Part shown: one piece after another, positions 23,218-36,858 of the stretch | Numbering within the stretch: position 1 is the first letter of the stretch | Layout of the letters: every line of letters starts with the position of its first letter | Assembly (NCBI GenBank): GCA_963576735.1 | Contig: OY755187.1 | Span: forward strand, 9,238,001 to 9,302,000 | Direction of reading: 5' to 3' | DNA from: Bedellia somnulentella | Taxonomy: Eukaryota; Arthropoda; Insecta; Lepidoptera; Bedelliidae | DNA length: 64,000 nt | Translations under genes and position numbers: made by a program | Notes under the pieces: generated by a model | The model's input: the letters and a program-made list of their open reading frames with translations, nothing else | What the model was told of the DNA's origin: nothing | Database searches by the model: none

Positions 23218-26200
23218 TCACAACGAAAAATGTTAAAGCGTAAAAAATCTTTATTCCACAAATATTGGTAAAACTAGTGCTTCCAGAAGCACTCTGCAGC
23301 TATTATTCGATGATACATATAAATAATTTCATGATCTGGAAAGATCTCCGCTTTAATGATTTTTGATAGCTCTGATCTAACATCTGCCTTCAATGCAAAA
23401 TGCAATGGCTGCATTAATAAATCTTAGTGGAAGTATAGCCATCATATTATACCGTATATTTAGTTTTTGGCGTTTATTTAAAACGAATCAAGCCTTATTA
23501 AAATCATGAACAGAGCGCTAGTTAAAGTTAAAATAGTATATTTTTATTTAATAGCAGGTTCCTGGTACAACTGGCCGGTTGCCAAAACTTTGCCGGCAAC
23601 AGGTCGTAACAAATAATATAGCCTTTACGACTATCCAAATACAGTGCAATCTTGATAATTACACAACAGCCTTCATAACGTTAACGACGATATACGTGGT
23701 CACGTGATATTAGGTATTTTCATTTGAATTCCGCAAGAGAAGCTGGTTAATTCTTCTTGGTATTTTAGTCTTGTGAGGGACTTAATGCGCAGTAGTTTAT
23801 AAAGATAGAGAGATTCTAGTAATTTTTTAAAAGTTCTTTAGATACTTTGAAGAGAAGAAAACATTATGCAATAAACTTTTAAAAATGTACTGAATAAGCC
23901 AGTTAAGAGCTCAACCAAACCATTTAAAACCCATCTATTCGTGAATACGTTGACGAGCTCCGATTAATATCAATTAAAACTGTTGAAATTATTTGCCAAG
24001 TTCGATATTAAATTTTGGCGCGCTCGATCAGGCGTCACGGCTAATGGGCTAGGAAACGGGTGAAATTTAATTTATTGTTATATAAGTTATGTCCGAAAGA
24101 AGGCTTTTGGGGTTAGCTTCGCTTCGATAATTTATGACAAACCTGCATGAACTGTGACTTTAGAGCCCGTTTGTTTTAATAATTATAGAATTGAAACATT
24201 TAATAAAAAATTGTTGGATTAGTACTATTAAATTGAAAGAAGATTAAAGTATTTATGCCTTTTAATTCACACTATAACACATACAATTGTTGAAAAATTA
24301 AAGAAAGTATTATATCTCGGTATGTGATCTCACCCTATTTAACAAATGTAGAAAATTGGGTGACGCTTGCAGAATCATAAGCCTTTATGATGATGAAATT
24401 ATTGTAAAAAAAATCTGGTACCACGTTTGTATATAAAAGCAAAAAAAACCTTGTAAAATTAAGCCCAGCGTTAAGATAAAAAACATAAAATTTAAAGTCA
24501 ATCCTGTCGAAGTGTGATATCTTGATCTACCTATTAAGAGACATTGTAAGCCCCCGAAGGTCAGTTTACACTGGCTCCCGTTCTCATTTCCGGAATCATT
24601 TGTGCTAAAATCCCGAGTTTGGTCAAAAATCAAGATAATACGGAGACAAAGCGACGTAATTTCGTGAAAAACGTTTCACCAACACTTCCCTTGTAAGGGG
24701 ATGAGATATCCATAATAGGGGTGTCTACTTCACTCAATGAAACAATTTTAGGGAAACTGCTTCTACTGAAATATAACTAGGATTCCTTTGGTATGAAATC
24801 ATAACTGTGTGGATGATTAAACATTTGTGTTTTTTACTATGATAGTTTCAAGCATTTATATTATATACACGATCTGGTGGGAGTGACTCAGACTCGAGAA
24901 AAATCGTAAAAGACTGCTACAAGTAAACGTTCAATACTCGTTTCGATTTACTCAAGTTCGAACACCAACAGAAAATGAAGTCGTGCTAGTAACAAAGGTA
25001 TCTTTACCTTGCAATTAATTTTCGACTTTTCTCAATAATATCCAGCTATGTTGTACAGGCAAGTACACAAGCGTAACAGGCTTAGCGACATGTATTGTAC
25101 ACTCGCGCACGAAACTTCACCCATTAACCGGGAAAGCGTTTTTAATTTATGTGATCATCTCCCCCTCTCGGAAAATTAATGGACTATTCCTACGTTACTT
25201 AGACGCCGCTGTGTACACAACCGCTTATATTTTATGCTGCCTTATATTTTTATAACGATTTTTTCGATATTCGTGGCGGCAAAATATTGAGCTTGCCATT
25301 TTTTCGTTATAGCGAATTGATGTGTCGTATACGTTTTGAGCGATTGCGTGAGGGATTTAATGGAATTTTGATTTAGTATCGTAACTGACTTTACACTGTA
25401 ACATTGAATTTAAGACTATGATTAATATATAACTGAATCTTTGCCTTAAGGAAAAGCAAGTCTCCTCAAATTCCGGGAATGGTAGACGTAGCCAGATATT
25501 CAAATCTACTAAATCTAAGAATAGGACTCCATTACTATCGATGTAAATTTTAGAAATAACTTTGATATACCTACTGAAAATAATAATTTTAGTACCTTTA
25601 TATTGGCAAGTGCTGCCACCTAACTAAAGAAATTAAAACTAATGAAAATGGTTCGATACAGTGTTTCATTTAGCCGCCGAAAGATGGCACTACTAGTGCA
25701 TATTTAATCTGGCTTGAATTTAAATGTTTTATTTTGTATCAAACAAAGCTTAAATCCGTGTTGAACTCAAATTCAAATCTAAGCAAGAAACATTGCGCTT
25801 AAGAAAATCAGGATCGCGCCTCGTGTTGTAATTGACCTTACAGTTAAACAAAATTCATCTACATTTAGATTAGATCCTTCGGATATTGTGGCCCGGGAGT
25901 CGGAGAACACAAATTATTACATTAATTAAATTGTATCGGGGAAATTGCCTCGGAGTCAGAGGTAAAGTAATTCAATATTTGACAAAATTTAAATTTGTTT
26001 GCACCAAATACATATTTTATATTTTAGCTCTTTTTGTGACTACCTTATATTATTGTTAGTTTTACTTTTAGTGTTTCAAGAGGTAACTTATAATTATTCT
26101 TAATACTATAATAAAATCAATCCTCCAAATTTTTATCTATGGTGAGGGATTGAAATAGTATTAAACTAGACAGCATCTCATCCAGAGCACCAAAACCATA

Positions 26201-28950
26201 TATAATATATAAACCGATTGCCAAAGATATAAAGGATAAAAGATACGTCACTCTTCCAAACCATTATAAGCAATGAACATAAAACTTAAGCCATAACTGC
26301 TATCATGATTTTTAAACAAATGTGTAAAAATTTACAACTTAAATGATAACATCTAACATTATTCCAAATGGTATATAATAATAATTAACCGAATAATTTG
26401 GGTTGAATATATCGCGTCGTTTTTTGATACAAATGTGATTCTAACTCCGAGCCCACGATAGCACGTTTATGAACCCGTTAAGCGTTGTTCCCTAGCTCAG
26501 TATTTAACAGCCAACAATCACGTAAGAGGGTGGTATTTCGAAAATATTCCATTGTTGTGTCGCCAAATTTACTGTTTACGAGCACCCATTATTGTTATTA
26601 TGTAAAATGCCTACTAACGTAACTAGGAAAGTTGAGTGTGAATTTCTGGTGGCTCCGTTTTACATTACTTTGTAATATCAGCCTATTAAGTGTAAAATGT
26701 TTTGCGTTTATATTTTACAGGGGTTATAAATTTGTTTAGTTTCTTATTCAAATATGAGTCATGTCTTAAAATCAGATTAAGATATTTTTATAAATCTATG
26801 GTTTTCTACGTACAATTGCTTCCTTTATTAAATTAGACAGTTCAGATTACGAATTTTTATACTTTGCGTTGACTTAACATTTACGGACCATCTCAACATA
26901 ATGTACCTCAAAAAATTTCAACCGTTAACGGTCACAATCTTGAATTCAGCCATCTTGGAAGATTCGAAGTTCGAACAAAGAAGTGAGTTGTGACCCCCGT
27001 TCTATTAACGTTCAAAATAGAAAAGAACACCTGTGGCTATGGGAACCTGTGGCAAGTCACGGCTCAGCTGTTACCAAGGAGTATTAATATTATTCCTCGA
27101 AATATTTGTATGGTAGGGAAAAGTACGCTTGGATTAGATGCCATTTACAACATGTCGATATTACATAAGTTAAATGTTAAGTTACTGAGTAAACGAACTT
27201 AACAAATATATTTGCATATATTTTATTAGTATTTACTCAGTTATTTCAAACATCTAAAGCTTCTTTTACTATCGTAGGTCATGGATGGAAGAGTTGGGAA
27301 ATGAAATGATAGAAGCCCTTGATTGAACCAACGCTTAAATTAAGTTATCTTAACTTAAGAATATTTTGTACATTAGTGTTAAACATTGTAGTTTCGGCTT
27401 AATATACAATTACAATATCAAATCACAGTAATTATATTTGTGTGTTGATTCTGAAAACCAAGGAGCTTTTATGTTACCATATTTTGCCCTCTTGCTGAAG
27501 AACACTTGATACGAAATCTACCTACATTACATACCAATGAAAGACATATTTGAACCCATAGTACAATTCTAAGATTTGGAAGTGCTACTCATTCCGTACT
27601 GACTTCTGCAAGGCATAACATGCCGAATGAATACCATAACTTCCCTAATGACAAAAGCTAGATGAGTTGAGCGTGTGAGATGATGTTAAACATCACTTTA
27701 AATTCAATATGGCGGAGAATTTGCATAGTTATGGCCGTTGTAGCTAGACGAGCAGTTTAGGGACCTTTTTGTGAAAAGTTGAATAGTCAGAGAAAGAACC
27801 TAGATGATGCAAACAGAAATTATTATAATGTTTCAAGGATGAGGTAGCAATATAGTATAACTGAAGATATTTCTGCAAAAGCAACATCATATTTTTTTAA
27901 ATAAATGTCTTAGGATGGACATTTTAATTTCATCAAAAATATTGAAAATTGCTGATTCAACTTTACTAACAATTCCAAAACACCATTAAACTTCAACCTA
28001 ATCTTTTGAATAATTATAAAGAAGCGATGAATATTCATAAAGATGCAATCGTTTAACGTACTATTTTTGAAAATGTCTCAACAAACTCGTGAGAAAATAT
28101 GAGTCATTTCGCGTTCGAAGACTCGACGACCCCTTGCCTAGAAATCTCATCTGTCAACAATACATTCAATAGACTAATAGTTACAAGTCTTTTTAACGTA
28201 TGAGGGTCTCAGACATTGATATAAGGAGGCATTAAAATATGTTTTGTGTTAAGACTTTATGAGTTTTAACGCTATTTTTATTGTTGCTGTACGCGTGAGA
28301 ATGTTACTATAATGTGTTTTCACAAAATAAATTTGAACTTTATTTTAGTAAAGCATGCATGTTGGTTAATGCAAATGCATGATATTTATGAATATATATA
28401 CAAGTGTAGGCGAATATATGTACCTTTTCGCAAACAATCCTGAAGTTTCTAAGTTCATTATTTTAGAAAAATGAGAAAAAGATTAGAAGGCGCTAACTTA
28501 TTTAAATGACTTTTATGATCCATCAACACCTCACTACGGCAAAGGCATTCCTATCATTGAAAAGACAAACATATCTCTTTAATGATAAATATATTTAAGT
28601 AAGAAATAGAAGAAAAACAAATTAACACCAGAGTGTTGATATTGACAGTATTAATGACGAAGAAGTCAGCGTCCTCTAAGTAAGTATTAAGTTTCTGATA
28701 GCGTTTCAATAAGTTTATAACCTCGTTGCGAATTCAATCAGCTGGACGACTTTGATAAACCTCATTATTGACTGTGATTGAAAATAGCGATCCAGAATAA
28801 ACAGGTCATTTGAGAAGCGATTCTATACGCTATAAAAGAAAGTCCAACACCTTTCTTCACCTATATTCTCGACAATAATCTTAAAATCGGGTAGTTATCC
28901 GCATAAAGTATTACTGGAATTTTATGATGTTTGAATTTATACACGTATAT
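23218..28950. other. no gene seen
   Basis: A+T-rich. It contains one YY1/Pho-type AATATGGCGG near 27704 and no repeat copies that could be placed. It would be intron if the minus-strand recursive-splice reading is right. Confidence 0.45.
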
Positions 28951-28954
28951 AATA

Positions 28955-29025
28955 GTAAGGACATACATGAGAAGAGTTATTAATGCCTACCCCAATGCGA
29001 ACTAATGACATGATTATATGTATGT
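28955..29025 (+). mobile_element. family B LINE 3' end, remnant
   Basis: GCCTACCCCAATGCGAACTA followed by ATGTATGT matches the final 45 bases of family B. The part before it is not recognisable. It lies just upstream of a better copy in the same orientation. Confidence 0.45.
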
Positions 29026-29092
29026 AAATTTGCGAAACCAGTAGTAGCTAAATCACTCCAAGTCATCTTTAAAAAATATGAAGAATATAACA

Positions 29093-29234
29093 AAAGTATG
29101 AAGAATAAAAGAGCATGGATGAAAAGATTGATGAATGTGAACGAAGCCAGAGAGGTTTGCCAGTATCGTACTTAGTGGTAATTCATAATCTCTGCCTAGC
29201 CCAATGGGAACTAACGACGTGAGCATATGTATGT
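29093..29234 (+). mobile_element. family B LINE 3' end
   Basis: A full-length 3' end in register with the copies at 2531 and 49849, ending GAGCATATGTATGT. Several substitutions, including TAG for the conserved AAG in the tryptophan-motif region, would stop the conceptual frame. Confidence 0.6.
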
Positions 29235-29439
29235 CATCTATTAACGCTTGTAATTGAGATGTTGTAGAACCGTACTAATTATTCGATCAACGTATACATC
29301 GAAAACACTGACGCGCAAATTTTTCTCCAGCAGCCCAATGATGTGTGAATTTAATAACCTTTGTCCCTGCAGAGTACATCGACCGCGAACGAACACTCTG
29401 ACGCACTTATTACTCGGTCCATAAAATCAAAGGATGCAC

Positions 29440-29535
29440 AAATAAACTGATCAGAGTTCGACGCTCTCTGAGCGCTAAATGCTGGTAATTTGTGGTATAA
29501 AGCGCGCACTTTGTCGAACCCACGCTGGGTAAGAC
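29440..29535 (+). promoter_or_regulatory. possible TATA-type promoter patch
   Basis: TATAAAGCGCGC at about 29496 lies in a G+C-richer stretch and is followed 35 bases later by CTGG joined to GTAAGA, a donor-like site. No initiator fits the expected position, so support is weak. Confidence 0.15.
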
Positions 29536-30508
29536 TCTACACAGCTAATAGATTGGTCGGGTATTTTAGGCTAGTTAGTATTGATACTTAGATATTGGTT
29601 AGAGGCGATTTATTATTACTCGTATTAGGTATGCTAGGGTCATTTAAATTTCTATCTTACAAAATATTAAAACATATTTTTATTCGGCGATGCTAGCTCA
29701 ATTAAACGAAATAATGGTTATTTTTTAAGTCGTATATTTTGCTGTTAAGATTAATCCTACAAATACTAAAGCTGCTATAAAAGTCACCATTTATTTGACT
29801 ATCATTGTCTCTTTAAACTTTCAAAAGTTTGTGTTTCTTAGATAACAGACATTTCAGTTAGGTTTATTAAATGGTTAATTAAACAGTGTAACAAATAAAA
29901 TACTTAAATGGTCACACGGATTTATAAGTCGCTTGTAAGATCCAAAGCTCGGACCCGCTTTACGAACCGACAGCAGTGTAACATCACTAGGCAGGCGATG
30001 AACTTAATTAATTTGATTAATTACAAGACGCTAGGCTATCGTCTTATGACTAATGGAAGAAGTCACTTAAGTGACGAAATTTTCTCATTTTTACAACATT
30101 TATTAACATAACCTTGAAAGATAATAGCCATTCTGATATCGTTCTCAAAAATGTACGAACAAGCGATTTATATTTGTAACGTTCTTTCTAGAAAAGGCTT
30201 TAATACGTCAATTTCACAAATGTTTTTTTCAGTAAGTTTTAGGATTTATTTAAAGGATTGACTTACGATTGGAATATTGGTAATTAATAACAGTTTAAAT
30301 GATAAATTAACAAAATTACAAACATGTGGTATCAATGTTTTCTTCTTCCGTATGTACAAAGCCAATATCGTTTATTTACGAGTGGCGATTGAAGAGAATA
30401 CCTTATTTAAACGTTTTTACATTTCTGCATAAGACGACCGAAATAAACACATAACTAGGGAACAGATAAGTCAGTGTAAACATCAAAGTAATTACAAATA
30501 AACATGTA

Positions 30509-30758
30509 GCTGTGTAGTGTCGGCTTAGAATAGCACTACCCCATTTCTTCCGGTGGGTGTACGTAAGAGGCGACTAACGGTATTGGGGCTTTTTAAGGGA
30601 TTTTTGGGCGATGCGGTTGGAGACCCATCACCAACAACCTTTATTCTACCATCTTTTCTCCACTCATCTTCCAAAAGTGGCTGAGAAATTTCTAATTTCT
30701 CAGCTCTGGCTACCCCTTTTAGGGATTTATAGCCGTGAGTATATGTATGTATGTATGT
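30509..30758 (+). mobile_element. family A element, second full-length copy
   Basis: It has the same start (GCTGTGTAGTGTCGG), same length and same TATG tail as the copy at 462-711, differing at only a few positions. A target-site duplication is not evident. The similarity of two full-length copies suggests relatively recent activity. Confidence 0.75.
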
Positions 30759-31274
30759 TTTTATAACTCTTATTATTTTGTAACATGGTTAAACGTGACA
30801 ATTAGAATGGCAATACAGTTTACCACTCAGATAATAAAATAATTAAATACCACGTACTTACATAAAACACGTGGCATTTCAGATAGCGGGACCTCCGAAT
30901 CCTTACCCAATACTCGATAGTAAGAGGATGTTTTTTTAATGGCCGTAAGTTTCAGCCATTTTTTCTGATTTCATTAAGTCTAATTTTATCTATGAGCTAG
31001 GTTGGTGTATTTCAATATATCGCGCGGTTCGATTGAAATAAAACAACAGGCAATTCAAGAAGAATTGAACTATACTATGAACAATTGTTCACCAGTTAAG
31101 AAACCATATAATAATGTTAGTGTATAAGTTAGATCACAGGAAGAAAATAAAAAAGATAATTCTATATGGAAACTAAACGACATAACAACTTTTTATTTTT
31201 ACCGCTATTTCCTTTCACTCCTTCAAAAGACTCTAAGGCATTCTTACCCTAAATCCCTAGCTACAAATTCATAT

Positions 31275-31343
31275 AACATACATACATAAATGTACACACG
31301 GCTATAAATTATGAGGTGCTATTCTAAGCTGACACTACACAGC
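31275..31343 (-). mobile_element. family A element with internal deletion, inverted
   Basis: The TATG tail and GGCTATAAAT (left) are joined almost directly to GCTATTCTAAGCTGACACTA and ACACAGC (right). Only the two ends of the element remain. Confidence 0.55.
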
Positions 31344-31433
31344 ATTTATAGTAAAGTATATAACTCTGAATATTGTACCAATTCATACGATACCTAAGAT
31401 TGCAGGTATAGTCTACCTCGAGCTAGTCACACG

Positions 31434-31521
31434 ATGACTCATTGCACAAACGAACCCACCCACGTGGTAACACGCGGTGTGATGAAAGGCGTTGCTAACC
31501 TTACTATTCCGCGCATGCGCA
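31434..31521. promoter_or_regulatory. cluster: AP-1, CACGTG and NRF1/Ewg palindrome
   Basis: TGACTCA at 31434-31440, CCACGTGG around 31461, and CGCGCATGCGCA at 31510-31521, a perfect YGCGCATGCGCR site of the NRF1/Erect wing type. The 90 bases are G+C-richer than their surroundings. This may be an enhancer or a promoter whose exon is not recognisable. Confidence 0.35.
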
Positions 31522-33314
31522 ATGATCACTATGGTGTTGGGAAGGGGATATGTACGGAGAGTGATATGGCTTAATGGTATTGAGGTTTTGAATGAAATTT
31601 GGATATGGAAAAGTTTTAATATTGTCTTTGTCAACGAACACCTACTACTACTACCATGCTACTAACATTTTTGGGATTTTGATTCAAAATTACCAACAAC
31701 TTCACTAACTAACAAAAAAATGGGTAATATAAAAATAAATCCAACATTCAAATCACAAATGGACGAATGGAAAATTTACCTAAACTTATAACGATACATT
31801 TGACCTACCAAACCACGTAAAAAACTCACGAACGTGGCAATTGCTTAGAGACTTAACCCCGAGTCATAAGAGAATGTTCTTCAGCCAATCCGAATTGTAT
31901 CGAGTTACAAAAGAGTGTCTTAATACGTCCAATAATCCGCGTATGAGATTGCGACACCCATTGTGGTGTAACTTCGTTTACTCGTAATGGGATTTTGCAA
32001 ATTATACTCACGTTTGTGTATGGTGAATTCAATTTATATAAATTCTAGGCAACGATTTGTAGAAATGAGTAATTTTAGCGTAAATAAAAATATGGGTTCC
32101 ATGTAGACTATCATAACTTGCTTCGGGTTAAGGTGGCTAAGGGTGCGTCATTTTTTCAGTTTTGTTAGGCTTTCCGGTCGCATCATTTATTTTAACAATT
32201 TCCCTCCTATTTTCTAAAAGTAGACGAGGTTGGATGCCGCAACTCCGGTTTTCCTATGCAGGTATTTTAGCCACAAGCAGGTAAGGTAGTGGAAAAATAC
32301 ATGTAAAAAAGAGCTATTAAATATCAACCAACTTTTTTGTTATACTTCTTCCTAATATGTGTTTTAAATTTATGACCTGACTTTGTTAAAAGGAATGAAG
32401 TTGTATTTGATAATATAAAAATTTCACATGCTCTTAGTTTGAACGAGAAGTAGGTAATGTTACCTTTGACGAGACATTTGAAATATAGGTTATAGTTACG
32501 CCATAGAACCGGACTATGATCTAACTACGGCTTTTAAGAGATAACAAAAAACAAGACTAAACGTGTTTGGCTACTATCTTGTACGTAAATATACAAGCGT
32601 AACTAACAACCAAACTAAGCTATTTATGGGCGTTTAGTGGGAAAAAGATTAAATGGTGATGAAACTACAGCTACATCACCCATCCTCACTTCTCACTTAA
32701 AAAGCCCCATATTCACAAGTAAACTAATACGAAACCCGCGGGTAGAAATGGGTGAGTGCTATTTGAAGCGACACACTACACAGCTATATTTCTTAATGAC
32801 GATTTCGCAAATAGAGTGATTCTGCATCTCCTCATTGTAAGTACTTTAAAGATCGTGGGATACATCATGTGACGTCTAGCCAGCTCAATCGTAGAGCAAC
32901 TAAGCAGTAAAGTGAAAGGTGCCACCAAAATGACTAGGAGCATAATTGATCAACGCACAGCTGATAGGGGCCTGACTGCCCTTGAACATAATAAGGAACC
33001 ACTATAAAATAGCCCGCATAGTAACCGTAAAAGCTTTATCAGATTCAGACCGCAATTCTACTAAGTTTAATTACAACAAAGTACTTTTTCTTGGTAGCAA
33101 CAATTCGTGAGAAGATAATATGAAGAGACGATTCGGGGAAATTCGATTTGATTTCTAATTCGAGTACGAGCAATTATAATGAATACTTTTTTGATAACAG
33201 ATATTACAAGAGGTATTTTCTTATTACTTCGCCGTTTGTTTTATTAAGTAGCGCGTGTATGTACACGTGTTTTGTGTTCCAATGAAATAGAATTTACTTC
33301 GCGAAGTATGCTAA

Positions 33315-33660
33315 ATATATATATTTGTGAGTACAATTTTCGGAAAAGCTAAGTAACATCAACAAATTCAATTAAACTTCCACATAAGAACGATAAAAAA
33401 AAATAAAGTTAAATAAAATTGTCTCATAAAGGTTATTTGACACAATAGAACTAAGATGTTCCAATCCAAACCAAATGACATTATAATTAGTATATTTGTT
33501 GATACTTTTTATTGAAAAACTAAGTAAGATACCAGCTAAAAGTTTAATTTAACATTTAACAGGATAATAATGAAAATTATATTTTTCAATGAAATGATCT
33601 CATAAGAAGTATATAATTTGGTGGAATAGAATTATCAACTTCCAAACCAAACCACAAAAA
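33315..33660. repeat. diverged tandem duplication, period about 171 bp
   Basis: Matching landmarks in order: GGAAAAGCTAAGTAACAT and GAAAAACTAAGTAAGAT; TTGTCTCATAA and TGATCTCATAA; ACAATAGAACTAAGATGTTC and GGAATAGAATTATCAACTTC; then CCAAACCAAA in both. No coding. Confidence 0.5.
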
Positions 33661-34344
33661 CAGCCACTTGATAAAAAAGAACATTCAAAATCCTGCATAC
33701 ATGTCGCAGCCACAACCAATTTTTTGTGCGTCTATGCATATCCAGTAGAATCCCATCACTTTCCAGTCTCATTTGCCTTCAATGCATCTATTCCTCTCCT
33801 TGCATTATGTCAGAAAGGGATGCACAATGAGGATTGAATAGTTTTTATGAACAAAAACGTTTCAAAGGCCGTCTGGGATTCTGAGAAAGGACACCCGTTC
33901 TCATACCTGTTGATAACGTTTTCGAGGGGATATTAAATAACCTGGCCTCGGGTCTGCCTACCTGAATCCGGCTTTACGAAGACACAGCTTTAGGGGTCAA
34001 CGTATCTTTTAATCGGTTGCTATACCATAGTTTCTGACGAATGCAGTTTATGCAGGCTGTGTCAGCGTACGATTCAGTGTGACTGTCATACGTTTAGCCA
34101 ATAGTAACACGGACACAATGAGATAAAAAATTATATATACAAAGAACATAATTTAGTGATTTTGGTGTTGGACTACATTATTTGAAATTCACAAAAACAT
34201 ATAATTTCGTCAATAAATAATACCCATGACTAACAAACATCCATAAAGTACGTTAGTTAGAAGAAGGCAATATCTGAATCTGATAAAACGATTTCGTTGA
34301 GTTGACAAAAGCTACATTTTATCATATATAATCAGAACGCTTGC

Positions 34345-34375
34345 TTCCGGTGCAAAGCCAGGGCGGAACGCTAGT
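34345..34375 (+). mobile_element. Helitron 3' terminus
   Basis: TGCAAAGCCAGGGCGGAACG then CTAGT is the canonical right end of the same Helitron type as at 48303 (GAAGCCGGGGCGGA...CTAGT). The left part is not recognisable; it is a relic. Confidence 0.5.
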
Positions 34376-35193
34376 CGTTACAAACATCATTTTATCATTC
34401 CAAAGAAAGAATAAACGTTGAAATTATAACGTGTTTCGACCCATTATATATTCAAAGAAATGTCATAGCACTCTAACTATTGTCAGCATCATAGATAATA
34501 AACATTTATCATTAAACCCTAAAGCTAATGGTAAATAATGAAGTTCTCCGTTCATAGATAGTTAAATATAACAATAAAAGTCAATTAAACAAAGAAAAAA
34601 ACCCCTATTTTGATGTATAGATCTACGCCAGTACTTTCTAGAATTTAGCTGATGTTATATTTCTCCGCAATACATTATTTACATTTCCCATAAAAGATTT
34701 TCAAACAACTACCTTCATACGCAGTAAAGAAGGAATCTATTATCGCATTCGACGAAGAACCAATGAGTAAACGAAAGGCTTTGTTGGTAAATTCACTCGT
34801 TACGAAACCCCAGAACCATCGTATTCATTTGTACTTGACCGTCTTAGCTAAGTCGAATTTAGAGCCTTTAAATGTCGTGGAGGCAGTTAAAAAGACGTTT
34901 TGTTTATACTGTATTAAGATATATGTCGTTAACTATCATTTTATTTGACTTGCCTAGACGGATTTTATTACTGACTGTATAGAATTGTATAATTATGAAT
35001 GTGGGTAGATTTGAATTGTTTAAGAGGTTAAAGCTGGGCTTTGTATTTGGGGTATACGGGTTTGATTGTTTATCGGGTTTATACCTGAGGGCCTTTTATT
35101 ATTTTGTGAGAAAAAAACGTATATCAGAATTAAGGACATACTTATAACTTTGTAATATGAGAATAGATTTATGAACCTGAGTCTAACGTAATT

Positions 35194-35263
35194 TCTAAGA
35201 TACAGTCTTACAAGACTACATCTTAGATGACATACAGATGTTTAGGGGTACACCCCTATGTCA
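35194..35263. repeat. two adjacent nested hairpins
   Basis: First: CTAAGAT-AC-AGTCTT-AC-AAGACT-AC-ATCTTAG at 35195-35226. Second: TGACAT at 35228-35233 pairs with ATGTCA at 35258-35263 around an inner TAGGGGT-AC-ACCCCTA (35243-35258). Both have two-base AC centres. Confidence 0.6.
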
Positions 35264-36756
35264 GACGATGTTATGTAAGGCATAATTTGCAATACTCAAC
35301 CCTTAGACATTGAGACCCACAAGGATTTAAATGCACACAGCAAAGTTGGAAACGATTCGAAATCTTAACCTCCTAGCAATAGAGATTAAGATGTAAGCTG
35401 AGGGCTGTCATTTAGAATTCATTCTGTAACTCAATTATGTTTAATCAAAACACAAGGTAAAGTTAGTCGCGAACTTGGTTTGAGTTAGGAATAAACAAAA
35501 TGTACATAACGAATGTACTTATGTAATTACTTGGGCCCGCCTATGACGTAACGGCGAAGTTGCCAAACAAAACTTTCTTCACCCTTTCAGTCACCCGGAG
35601 GACTGAAAATTCATATTTAACTTCATACAAAATATTTGTGACGTAACTGAAGTTATAAACGCAATGTTGAAATATCGTATTTGTGTGGTTCTGAGTTATA
35701 AAGCGTATGAAATGAAGTTGAGTTACTTTTCAAAGACTATTTGCTTTTAATTTATTTTAAGGTTTTATTTATTTGTTTGTATAATTTCAAGGACGCGTAT
35801 TTAGATTAATAATAAATGTAAGTGACTTTCTTAATCCAGGTTTTATAAGATAGTGGAATACTATGTATCTTTATCAACTTCCCTTGGGAAATACATTTAG
35901 ATGTACAGACGCCATGCTGTAATAGTAATATGGAAGTGTTTGAAACGACATAACTTGTGGCAGAGTGCACTTAGGAGATTAGGATGCTCCACAATTCATC
36001 AGGCCGGACTAAATCGTACAAACCAAATTTGAATCACAAATTTCTCGATTACGTCGAACAAGACTGGATTGGTTCGCACTTGGTGACGGGATAAGCGAGC
36101 GGCGATTTTACTAGCGGAGCGATTTATTAAATGACTATTCAATGTTGAATGCATTGTTAGAAAAATTTGTTCTTAAATGACTATATTTAGTGGATACAAT
36201 TGAAATCCTTTTATCTTCTAATATACTTATGCAAAATCAAATATATAAAGGTATAACATGATCTATTTACGATAAAAATTGCAAGCAACTGCCTAGAACT
36301 AGCGAACCAGATGGAATTAAATTCTGTTCCATATTTTATTGAGGGGACAATTTTAACTACATTTTTTTTCTAAATAGGTATGAGCTTAATCAAGGGCAAG
36401 ACAGTATGAAACAAAGGATGGTAAGGCCGGATGCAAAGTTGATTGGTTGACCGACCACCAAACCAGTCCTGAATCCACAGGATGTTAACCCACTCGACAG
36501 GACCGAAGCATGAAGTCGATTCATTTTAATAATTATCTTTCTACTGTTGACTTAATGCGTGCAATAGGGAATATGCATAAAATTTTAAATGCCCTAAAAC
36601 TTTTTTTCACGAATACTTATTATCGTAATATAATAATGAAAAGGTTTTTTTTTTATTTACTTATTATTAAAACCCCTAAAATAATATTCAAAAAGTGCAA
36701 AATAAGGGAGCGAAATTCAAACTTCCAAAACGCGCCACCATCGGTTAAACGAAATA

Positions 36757-36858
36757 TGACGTCATCTGACACGAAATTGTATTCAAAAGCATCGAAAACA
36801 CTAAGGTAAACACCCACTGGACGTGTCATGTGACGTCACGTATAGCGCGCGTAAAATG
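36757..36858 (+). promoter_or_regulatory. two CRE palindromes upstream of an AAAATGGCGGCG start-like site
   Basis: TGACGTCA occurs at 36757-36764 and 36831-36838. It is followed by GCGCGC and by AAAATGGCGGC at 36853-36863, which is both a YY1/Pho-type site and a start codon in good context. The frame from that ATG (MAAFELLKFLKSFKF) stops after 15 codons with no clear donor. The cluster resembles a small promoter, but no transcript structure can be drawn. Confidence 0.3.

Noticed and set aside
32275..32290. plus-strand CAG|GTAAGG as a recursive splice site
   Set aside because: No pyrimidine tract upstream and the donor is weaker.
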